Below, piece by piece: positions 1 through 6,177 of a DNA stretch of 8,829 bases. Both the position numbers and the translations under genes were made by a program. The first letter of the stretch is position 1. Every line of letters begins with the position of its first letter. The stretch spans positions 1 through 8,829 of the forward strand of contig JAZRDT010000076.1 of NCBI GenBank assembly GCA_045660385.1. The letters are read 5' to 3'. This DNA is from UBA1189 sp045660385. GTDB taxonomy: Bacteria > Bacteroidota > Bacteroidia > Bacteroidales > Bacteroidaceae. A model generated the notes under the pieces. That model was not told the origin of the DNA. It ran no database searches and saw only the letters and a list, made by a program, of their open reading frames with translations.

Positions 1-665
1 GGCATCTCCGTAGGGACGAGGTAGAAATCATGGTTCCTGCCATTATTGAGCAGACAGTCGTCAGAATGGGAGTTGATGATACTCCCTTTCCTACAACTGC
101 TCCACTGTCCTGTGAATGGCATATAGTCCGCTTCGGTGATGAGTGATTCTCCATATATCTCCAATACATCGAGCCTGTCGCGTAGGTTGTCGCTGGCGAT
201 ATGTATGCGTAGCAGGGTCATGGAACTGCTGAGTGCCATGCGTACATGGATGGATTCCCGTTCTTCACGGCTCAACTCGATACCATAGAGCTGTTCACCG
301 AAGGGTTGGCTCAAGTGAAGTGTGTCTTCGACCGACAATTCCTCGCGGTAAGGGTAACAGAGAAATACCATGGCAGAAGAATCTGTCAACGAGAGACCCT
401 CATCGGATAGGAGGGTGGTGCCTGCTGTACGGTAACGGACAGAGGAACTGTGCTCGTCAGTACATACAGTTAGGAGATTCAATGCCTTCAATTCATCCGT
501 GTTACGTCCCTCGATATGGATGGTGAGGGGTTTTGCTGCCTCCTTCCAGCTGTCGCGTACACGGACGGCTGTCGTTTGTGCAGCCAAGGTTTGCTCTGCT
601 TTCTTGTGTTCTTTGCAGGAGGATGCCGTAATCAGGATAAGGATGATGAGATAGAAGGTGTGCAT
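1..665 (-). CDS. Fimbrillin-like lipoprotein, C-terminus beyond the left edge
   Basis: This open frame of 221 codons reads leftwards and is still open at base 1. It begins with a hydrophobic signal (MHTFYLIILILITASSC), with Cys17 in a lipobox-like setting, so a lipid-anchored envelope protein is likely. The segment around residues 99-106 (MVFLCYPY) and the later strand-rich stretch (LLRIHI, then LDVLEIYG, residues 151-172) resemble the Mfa/FimA fimbrillin-like fold of Bacteroidales: a 'YPY' strand, then a conserved 'L.I.I' strand, then an 'I.G' strand. That family match is by eye. An in-frame ATG at 702-704 would add 13 residues; I prefer 665 because it puts the hydrophobic stretch at the N-terminus. 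Neither start has a clear ribosome binding site. The gene lies 142 bp after traF on the same strand, in the place where the TraG ATPase gene often sits. It may be an adhesin or a surface component of the conjugation apparatus. The 142-bp gap shows no other credible gene. Confidence 0.6.
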   Translation of the reverse strand, partial: MHTFYLIILILITASSCKEHKKAEQTLAAQTTAVRVRDSWKEAAKPLTIHIEGRNTDELKALNLLTVCTDEHSSSVRYRTAGTTLLSDEGLSLTDSSAMVFLCYPYREELSVEDTLHLSQPFGEQLYGIELSREERESIHVRMALSSSMTLLRIHIASDNLRDRLDVLEIYGESLITEADYMPFTGQWSSCRKGSIINSHSDDCLLNNGRNHDFYLVPTEM

Positions 666-807
666 AATCGTACGATTGGAACAGACCGGCCTCCCGCAGT
701 ACATGAACGGATGAGTTCGTGCTACACACGGGAACCGGGCTGTAGGTTACTTGCTTTGTTTTCTGATGATGTCCATATGACCTTGTCAGATTGACATGGT
801 GATACAA

Positions 808-1107
808 TTACATTTTCTTTGAATGGGCATAGATGAATATGCCCTTGTCACATCGTTTGGTGTGAAGCCCTTTCCTTTGCTTGAGAAGGACGAATGCCGC
901 ACCGCCACCTAGGATGATGACGAGTGTGGCCAGCCCGGCAAGGAAACCTATCAGGCAGTAGGCGAGGATGAAGCCGACGATGCCTCCACCCACAGTTCCT
1001 GCCGCCCAATAGATATACCGTCCCTGTATCCCCATGAACTCAAGCGGCTTCTGGAGCCCTTTGAAGAGGGGGTACGCGACATGACGGCTTTCGTGTACTC
1101 TGTCCAA
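808..1107 (-). CDS. traF: Conjugative transfer protein TraF, DUF4133 family
   Basis: This is a 99-residue inner-membrane protein of the Bacteroidetes conjugative-transposon family DUF4133 (TraF). The hallmark N-terminal segment YPLFKGLQKPLEFMGIQGR (residues 12-30) precedes two closely spaced hydrophobic segments (about 31-52 and 54-75), followed by a basic tail. In this family the protein is part of the mating-channel membrane complex and follows TraE, as it does here. No ATG, GTG or CTG start lies upstream of the conserved segment: the frame opens after a TAG at 1129-1131, and the only usable start codons are TTG at 1105-1107 or the very rare ATT at 1111-1113. A full AGGAGG Shine-Dalgarno lies at 1125-1130, 17 nt before the TTG and 11 nt before the ATT. 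The gene starts 10 bp after the stop of the preceding traE, so translational coupling is likely. Confidence 0.85.
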   Translation of the reverse strand: MDRVHESRHVAYPLFKGLQKPLEFMGIQGRYIYWAAGTVGGGIVGFILAYCLIGFLAGLATLVIILGGGAAFVLLKQRKGLHTKRCDKGIFIYAHSKKM

Positions 1108-1117
1108 GGGAATAGTG

Positions 1118-1486
1118 TTAGTTACCTCCTATACCGAAGAACAGAGGCAGGGCCTGGGCTGCCGCAATGAGGAAGATGCAAGCTCCGACAATCATCATGA
1201 TGGATTTCTTGACATCCTGTTCCTCGTTGTTCATCTTGATATACACGCTGATGGCACCGACTACGGCTACGACACCTGCGATGGCGTAACAAAGCTTCAC
1301 GACGTAGGGTACGTACTTGGCAATCTCTTCGGTGACAGTAGCCAGGGCGGTAGTACCCTGTGAATAGTCACCGGCAGCACTCTGTGCAAAGGTCACTGCT
1401 GTACCTGCCAGCAGCATGAGGGCGAGCGTCTTCATACGCTTGCCGGACGCATGGCGTCTCAAAAAGTTCTTTACATTTTTAAGCAT
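1118..1486 (-). CDS. traE: Conjugative transfer protein TraE, DUF4134 family (second copy)
   Basis: This 122-residue DUF4134 (TraE) protein is a small membrane protein of Bacteroidetes conjugation systems, thought to be a VirB2/VirB3-like channel or pilus component. A hydrophobic segment starting MKTLALMLLAGTAVTFAQSA (from residue 18) looks like a signal peptide cleaved near AQSA. Two membrane segments follow (about 65-84 and 96-116), linked by a conserved charged loop with SVYIKMNNEEQDVKK. The end (LPLFFGIGG) is typical of the family. The start at 1486 gives an extra basic 17-residue lead (LKNVKNFLRRHASGKR); the inner Met18 (codon at 1433-1435) is an alternative start. It lies 57 bp after the first traE copy, with which it shares the same layout and the YIKMN loop, so the pair looks like a tandem duplication that has diverged strongly. 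Confidence 0.87.
   Translation of the reverse strand: MLKNVKNFLRRHASGKRMKTLALMLLAGTAVTFAQSAAGDYSQGTTALATVTEEIAKYVPYVVKLCYAIAGVVAVVGAISVYIKMNNEEQDVKKSIMMIVGACIFLIAAAQALPLFFGIGGN
1125..1130 (-). promoter_or_regulatory. Strong Shine-Dalgarno before traF
   Basis: On the minus strand this reads AGGAGG and lies inside the last codons of the upstream traE (its GIGGN end). It is unusually perfect for Bacteroidales, whose genes often lack a Shine-Dalgarno. It matters because the downstream traF has no ATG start. The spacing to the TTG start is long (17 nt). Confidence 0.55.
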
Positions 1487-1543
1487 TTCAATGAGTTTTG
1501 TTTTGTTAATGAATCACTCTTCTGCAGTTGAGCCGTTATATTG

Positions 1544-1867
1544 CTATGTCTGATAGCCGAAGAAAGCGGGGAAAACGATGGAGGCACCGATGATAAAAAG
1601 GATAGCCCCGACCAGCATCATGATTTCCTTGATGATGCCCTCCTCGCGGAGGTTCATCTTGATATAAATCTGTAGGCTGGCATAGATGACCACGATGGCT
1701 GCTATGGCATAGATGAGATAGAGCACATAGAGCATGAGGGTCACCACATAGTCGTGCATGAGGCCAAGAGCATCGGCACCCCAGCTGTAGTCCACACCGC
1801 CACATTTGGCGGATGCGGACATACAGAGCAGGGAACACACAATGAAAAAATAGAATCTCTTGACCAT
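1544..1867 (-). CDS. traE: Conjugative transfer protein TraE, DUF4134 family (first copy)
   Basis: This 107-residue membrane protein has the DUF4134 layout. It has a signal peptide (KRFYFFIVCSLLCMSASA, cleaved about residue 20) and a short periplasmic lead with a WGADAL motif. A first membrane segment follows (about 42-66), then a loop containing IYIKMNLREEG, and a second membrane segment (about 82-102) ending FPAFFG. The loop and end match the second copy downstream (YIKMN, then LPLFFG). A role in the mating channel follows from the family, not from anything seen here. Its start lies 5 bp after the stop of the upstream gene, whose TAG stop overlaps a short TAGGG ribosome-binding-like stretch, so the two are probably co-translated. 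The protein is on the short side for the family. Confidence 0.82.
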   Translation of the reverse strand: MVKRFYFFIVCSLLCMSASAKCGGVDYSWGADALGLMHDYVVTLMLYVLYLIYAIAAIVVIYASLQIYIKMNLREEGIIKEIMMLVGAILFIIGASIVFPAFFGYQT

Positions 1868-1872
1868 AATCC

Positions 1873-2337
1873 CTAGATTTTGTCTGTCACAATCACCTTG
1901 CGTATGTCGATGCCGTTGCTATGGGAAACTTCGCCGCCGAGCAGTGCCTTGTACAGTTCTGTGCCACTCATGGCATACGAACTGAGGCAGACGGTATCCT
2001 CCATGCTGTCCTGTAGGGAGGCTACCGTCTTCTCCACAATGGACTCTTGAGGCTCATCGGCTGTACCTTCTTCGGACATCACGGAAGGAAACTTCTCTTG
2101 CGTGTCATGAACAAAAGCATCCTCAGCACGGACTGTTTTTCCACCGATGCGGAAGCTGTCTCCCTCTTCGTCTACCAGAATGGAGTCTTCGGACTCTCGC
2201 ATGGACAAGACATCGAAATGCTCTTCGTCAGTGTTCTCCTGTCCTTTCTTGCCGTAGAGGTCATGCGCAATCACTATACCGAAGTAGAAGATATAGCCAA
2301 CGGTAAGCACGATGGCGAAAATTACAAATGGGGTCAT
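1873..2337 (-). CDS. Small acidic membrane-anchored protein at the head of the tra block
   Basis: I do not recognise this family. From the ATG at 2335-2337 the product is 154 residues: one N-terminal membrane helix (PFVIFAIVLTVGYIFYFGIV), a short basic stretch (HDLYGKKG), then a long hydrophilic and very acidic region rich in Glu, Asp and Ser, likely disordered. The C-terminal part is more ordered (GTELYKALLGGE, then IRKVIVTDKI). I chose this start because AAAAGGAACTAAG just precedes it; a Met 14 codons upstream (2377-2379) would also fit but has no such site and gives a polar lead before the helix. The gene is the first of the leftward block and ends 5 bp before traE. It occupies a TraD-like position in conjugative transposons, so an accessory role in the mating complex is plausible but inferred only from context. 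Confidence 0.7.
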   Translation of the reverse strand: MTPFVIFAIVLTVGYIFYFGIVIAHDLYGKKGQENTDEEHFDVLSMRESEDSILVDEEGDSFRIGGKTVRAEDAFVHDTQEKFPSVMSEEGTADEPQESIVEKTVASLQDSMEDTVCLSSYAMSGTELYKALLGGEVSHSNGIDIRKVIVTDKI

Positions 2338-2456
2338 CTTAGTTCCTTTTAGGTATTGTTCGGTTGTTGTTTCAGGCACAAAGGAATAATGAAAAATGAG
2401 GTGAGAAAAAGAAACGGAGCAAAATCACTCTAAATTTAACCGCATTTATGACATTA

Positions 2457-2480
2457 CTGAAAATCATACTTTATTTTCAG
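2457..2480. repeat. Inverted repeat, 8-bp perfect arms
   Basis: CTGAAAAT (2457-2464) and ATTTTCAG (2473-2480) are perfect inverted arms around an 8-nt spacer. The repeat is too AT-rich, and too far from any gene end, to be a convincing terminator. It lies between the divergent tra and peptidase genes, where an operator would be expected, but binding is inferred only. Confidence 0.4.
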
Positions 2481-2601
2481 ACAATGGGATGTGAGAATTA
2501 CCAATCATTGCAAAACTGTTTTTTATGTTTTTTTTAACGGGTGCAAACAATTTGCCGATGTTACATGTTCCCTCATTGTAATAACAAACGATAACACAAT
2601 T

Positions 2602-2618
2602 ATTGTAAAGTTTACAAT
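2602..2618. promoter_or_regulatory. 17-bp perfect palindrome, candidate operator
   Basis: ATTGTAAAGTTTACAAT is a perfect palindrome of two 8-bp arms around a single G. It lies 71 bp before the peptidase start codon, where a dimeric regulator would act on that promoter. The half-site ATTGTAA also occurs in direct orientation at 2575-2581, 27 bp away. No regulator gene is next to it in the window. Confidence 0.45.
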
Positions 2619-2689
2619 TTGGAGCAGAGTGATCACCACATGTCGGATAAAACCGAATAACATTAAAAAACTTTTAAATCTTCAAAACT

Positions 2690-5600
2690 ATGTGTTACTA
2701 TCGAAGAATCAAGACCATGATGCTGCTTATGCTCGTATGTCTGGCAGCAAAAGCACAACTTTCAGACGGAAAGGTTTACAACTTTGTAAATGTGGGAAAC
2801 AGTAGCTCCTCGATGAGCATTGTCTCTATCAACAACATCTCCATAGCTGCTACCGACACAAGCAACTACGGACAACTGTGGTATGCCATTATGAATGATG
2901 ATGGTAGCTACAGCCTGCGCAATCTTGCCAATGGACGTTATTTGCGCAGTTCGAATGCTACTTCGGTGGCATGGACGATGGTAAAGACTGACGGCTTGGA
3001 TGCAAATTGCAGGTTCAACTGCATCGCTACTGCTTCGGGCCATACCCTCCGTGCGTCCAACACATCGGGTGGATATCACAATATGCACTATGCTTCCAAT
3101 GTGGGGCGGATAGTGTGTTGGGAAAGCGGCAATGCCGCCACGCAGTGGACGGTGAACATTGTTGACATCGACGAATCGGAACTGACTGCCAATTGGGAAA
3201 AGCTGACGGAGATCAACCCCGAGGCGGCAACCGTAGCCGGGTACCAGACAGCTCTCGACAACCTGTTCTCGGACAAGGCGTGCACCGTATTGAAGAAAAC
3301 GTTCGCGACGGAGGATGCCGTGAAGAACGATGCCGACTATCTGGCACTTCCTGAAGCTTTGAAACAGATGGTGCTCAAGGTATATACCGCCAACTGGGCC
3401 GAGGACAACTGCGACTCCCTCAAGTCCGATTGGGATACTGACTATGCCAAGAAATACCGTGTACAGCTCTACGAACCTTACAACGAGCCCGAAGCGGCAG
3501 CCAAGGCACTCGGTCTCAACGCCCATACCAACCTGAACAATCCTACGGGTATCTTTTCCAATGCCAAGGAAGCCCTATATGTGATGGTGGAAGGGACGAT
3601 TGCAGAAGGTGCCTCACTCTGTCTCTCCTCATATACAGGACATGGCAAATTGGGCGGCTATGCTGAAGGCATACAGCTGCACGAAGGACTCAACGTGATT
3701 CCCTCGTTCACCAACAGTACCAATTACTGTGTCAACTACGTGGTACATACCTTCGACACCTCTGACGGGAAACGCGGCAACAAGGCTAAGGCACGCCGTT
3801 TGTCTGACTACGATGACTTGAAAATCCATATCGAGGGTGGTTACATCAATGGATACTACAACAAGGTAGGCGATGCACTGTACACTCCGGACAAGGCTGC
3901 CGATTGGGACTACATAGAGGCACGTGCTACACAGACTGATGTCACTGTACTCGGTAAGTACATGACGTTGCAGTTCCCTCTCAACGATGCCAATACCGGG
4001 GGGAACAGAGGCATGGCTTACTATCTCAATGACCTGGTAAATGTTGAGGATGTCATCGATGAGTGGGACAATGTGATGTTGTGGGAACGCCTTGTACTGG
4101 GTGTGCTTGATGAAACGACTACAAAAGCCGAGGCTTTGAAGTCACCCTATTCGGACAAGGATTATGTATTCGAATATACGGGCAATGATACCGGTGACTT
4201 TTCCAGCGGTTATGGTGACTACTATAATGTACATGGACTCTCATACGGTGTAGGAGGCAATAGTTATATGTATGGCAGCTGGGATCATTGTGGATACCAT
4301 TACAATACGATGAGTGGCATCATGAAGAGTATGCCTACCGATGCCGGTTCACACTGGGGACCTGCGCACGAGATTGGCCATCAACACCAGGGTCTGCTCA
4401 ACATGCGAGGTCTCACAGAGGTTACCAATAACCTCTTTGCCAATGTAGTACTATGGTATTATGGTGAAAGTACTTCGCGTTATAACGGTTCGGATGGTGC
4501 GTTGAGCAATGTACTCGCACAATATACCGCCGAAGGGACAGACTTCTTCAGCAACAACATCTGGGCACTGACACATATGTATTACAAGATGTTCCTCTAT
4601 TATCATGTCCTTGGTCACAATCCCAAGTTCTATCCTGTGCTTTTTGAAATGCTCCGTCAAGACCCTATGGTTATCCAGTACAATCAGAGCGGTGCCGCAT
4701 CGTTGCTCCACTTCTACAAGAAATGTTGCTTGGCATCGGGTGACGACCTGACTGAGCTCTTCCGTGCCTACGGTTTCTTCGAAGTGATGAATGCCCGTAA
4801 TGTGGGTGACTACTCCAATGCTGTATATACAATGACGCAGGAAGAGATTGATGCCGCCATTGCCGAGGTGAAGGGGTGGGGTTACGAAGAGAACATCGCC
4901 GTACTCTTTATCAACGATGGTACAGGCGAACCCATTGTGAGCCATAAAGGAGATACGCTGGCATTCTATGGCGGTTCTACAGTATGTGCAGAGGTCGGCA
5001 ACTATGCCTCGTTCTGCAATACGGTTCAGGCAGACTATACCTATGCGGTATCGGGCAACACCATCACGATGGATGGTACAGGTGGTGTAGGCTTCCTCAT
5101 CCTAGATGCAGATGATATGCTTGTAGGATTCTCCGATAAGAAATCGTTCCCCATAGCCGACGATATTGCTGCTTCCCTTGCTTTGGGCGAACTTCAAATA
5201 TCCGTAGTCAATGCGGACAATACCCTCACTGAAACGATGAATGTGATGGATACCGATGACACCGATGCCAAGCGTGCACTTCTGGGCAAACAACTGGAAC
5301 TCGTGGAGGAGATGCTGGCTTTGGCCGATACCACAGGATGCAAGGTCGGATACTATGATGCATCGGCATTGTTCGAACTACAACCCATCTATGATGTGGC
5401 CAAGAGATTCTATGACAACGAGAATGCCACCTATTATGACGATGCCTACAATGCAGTCTATCAGGCGTATGTTGAGGTGAAGAATAACGAGAGCGCCCGA
5501 ATCGGCATTGTGGAGGGTAATGCCTACCGTCTGGTAAACAAAGCATATCCCAACCTCTCCATGTCAATCAATGGCAGCAACATCATTATCGGCGAAACTA

Positions 5601-6097
5601 CGGCTGATAGCGATGCGCAGTTGTGGTACTTCGAGGCTGCAGCAAATGAAGGTACCTACTATGTGAAGAACAAGAGTACGGGTACCTATGCCAAGGCGAT
5701 ATCCACCAGTGTACCGTTGGATGGAAGCGGTGCTTCCACTGCAGATGCGGTAGCATACAGACTGAATGATATGGGAGCCGGACTGTGGACGCTGGACAGC
5801 AGTAAGAGTATGCACTGCGCTGCCACACAAGGATATCAGGTTGTAGGATGGAGTGCAAGTGCAATAGCTTCACAGTGGTACATCACAGCTATTGAAACTG
5901 GTGATACATACGAGTTGCAGGAGCTTGCAAACAGACGTCACACGGAGACTACCTCAATCTCTTCCGCCTATCTGTCGGCTGATGAAGCGGCAGCAATCGA
6001 TGATGCCGTCATCTACAACCTCTATGGTCAGCGACAGAGGAAGATAACAACTCCTGGAATCTATATCATCAATGGCAAGAAAACCTATGTGAAATAA
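2690..6097 (+). CDS. Secreted M60-family metallopeptidase with two flanking ricin-like lectin modules
   Basis: This 1135-residue protein is probably a zinc peptidase acting on host glycoproteins, as known Bacteroidales M60 enzymes do. The N-terminus has a signal peptide (MMLLMLVCLAAKAQ, cleaved after AKA near residue 21). A ricin-like beta-trefoil module follows (about 22-158, QLW at 62-64 and QW at 152-153), then a helical linker. The M60-like module spans about 257-775. It starts with a strand-rich part (PTGIF at 285-289) and holds the gluzincin site HEIGH at 560-564, with Glu561 catalytic, His560 and His564 as zinc ligands, and Glu577 in GLTEVTNN as the likely third ligand. A helical stretch (about 858-936) leads to a second ricin-like module (about 941-1068, QLWY and QWY). 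The tail YNLYGQR...GIYIINGKK (1109-1130) resembles type IX secretion sorting tails of Prevotella and relatives, so surface display is likely. All key residues are present. It stands alone on its strand. Confidence 0.9.
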   Translation: MCYYRRIKTMMLLMLVCLAAKAQLSDGKVYNFVNVGNSSSSMSIVSINNISIAATDTSNYGQLWYAIMNDDGSYSLRNLANGRYLRSSNATSVAWTMVKTDGLDANCRFNCIATASGHTLRASNTSGGYHNMHYASNVGRIVCWESGNAATQWTVNIVDIDESELTANWEKLTEINPEAATVAGYQTALDNLFSDKACTVLKKTFATEDAVKNDADYLALPEALKQMVLKVYTANWAEDNCDSLKSDWDTDYAKKYRVQLYEPYNEPEAAAKALGLNAHTNLNNPTGIFSNAKEALYVMVEGTIAEGASLCLSSYTGHGKLGGYAEGIQLHEGLNVIPSFTNSTNYCVNYVVHTFDTSDGKRGNKAKARRLSDYDDLKIHIEGGYINGYYNKVGDALYTPDKAADWDYIEARATQTDVTVLGKYMTLQFPLNDANTGGNRGMAYYLNDLVNVEDVIDEWDNVMLWERLVLGVLDETTTKAEALKSPYSDKDYVFEYTGNDTGDFSSGYGDYYNVHGLSYGVGGNSYMYGSWDHCGYHYNTMSGIMKSMPTDAGSHWGPAHEIGHQHQGLLNMRGLTEVTNNLFANVVLWYYGESTSRYNGSDGALSNVLAQYTAEGTDFFSNNIWALTHMYYKMFLYYHVLGHNPKFYPVLFEMLRQDPMVIQYNQSGAASLLHFYKKCCLASGDDLTELFRAYGFFEVMNARNVGDYSNAVYTMTQEEIDAAIAEVKGWGYEENIAVLFINDGTGEPIVSHKGDTLAFYGGSTVCAEVGNYASFCNTVQADYTYAVSGNTITMDGTGGVGFLILDADDMLVGFSDKKSFPIADDIAASLALGELQISVVNADNTLTETMNVMDTDDTDAKRALLGKQLELVEEMLALADTTGCKVGYYDASALFELQPIYDVAKRFYDNENATYYDDAYNAVYQAYVEVKNNESARIGIVEGNAYRLVNKAYPNLSMSINGSNIIIGETTADSDAQLWYFEAAANEGTYYVKNKSTGTYAKAISTSVPLDGSGASTADAVAYRLNDMGAGLWTLDSSKSMHCAATQGYQVVGWSASAIASQWYITAIETGDTYELQELANRRHTETTSISSAYLSADEAAAIDDAVIYNLYGQRQRKITTPGIYIINGKKTYVK

Positions 6098-6118
6098 ATC
6101 TGATAGTGGTTGAAAAAT

Positions 6119-6159
6119 AATCGAGTAGGAGGAATGATGGTAATTTCTCCTACTCGATT
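6119..6159. terminator. Bidirectional terminator hairpin between convergent genes
   Basis: AATCGAGTAGGAG (6119-6131) pairs perfectly with CTCCTACTCGATT (6147-6159). One G-T pair and three more A-T pairs extend the stem inward, leaving a loop of about 7 nt. It begins 21 bp after the peptidase stop and ends 18 bp before the stop of the convergent gene. On the minus strand the stem is followed by ATTTTTC, the better T-tract; on the plus strand by only TTATTG. Confidence 0.8.
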
Positions 6160-6177
6160 TATTGGGTCAATTAGTCC

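Larger units (their letters stand above)
2338..2689. other. Divergent intergenic region between the tra block and the peptidase gene
   Basis: These 352 bp contain no credible gene. The stretch is AT-rich and should hold the promoters of both divergent units. Two inverted repeats stand out and are listed separately (2457-2480 and 2602-2618). A weak GCAAA-CAA-TTTGC repeat lies at 2543-2555, and a T-rich run at 2519-2535. I see no clean Bacteroides -7 element (TAnnTTTG). The nearest plus-strand candidate is TACAATTTG at 2613-2621, one base too long and overlapping the palindrome. The self-complementary TAAATTTA at 2431-2438 could serve the tra block. Neither has a good TTG -33 element at the right spacing. 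Confidence 0.6.

Noticed and set aside
502..807. 101-codon minus-strand open frame after traF
   Set aside because: It overlaps the lipoprotein gene in another frame and has no signal, domain or natural composition. The overlapping frame has a signal peptide and stays open for 221 codons.
1536..1838. 100-codon minus-strand frame overlapping the first traE
   Set aside because: It has a Cys-, His- and Arg-rich product typical of an out-of-frame reading, whereas the overlapping traE frame has a clear signal peptide and membrane helices.
2519..2535. T-rich run as a terminator
   Set aside because: No GC-rich stem precedes it, and no gene ends nearby on either strand.
2491..2805. Plus-strand open frame crossing the peptidase start
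   Set aside because: It overlaps the signal peptide of the peptidase in another frame and covers the palindromic promoter region. It looks like chance coding.
2762..3526. 254-codon minus-strand open frame inside the peptidase gene
   Set aside because: It is antisense to the lectin and linker part of a well-supported gene. The composition is that of a reverse-strand shadow, and no domain is visible.
4451..4945. 164-codon minus-strand open frame antisense to the catalytic region
   Set aside because: The plus-strand frame holds the zinc site and family pattern, while the antisense product shows no recognisable features.
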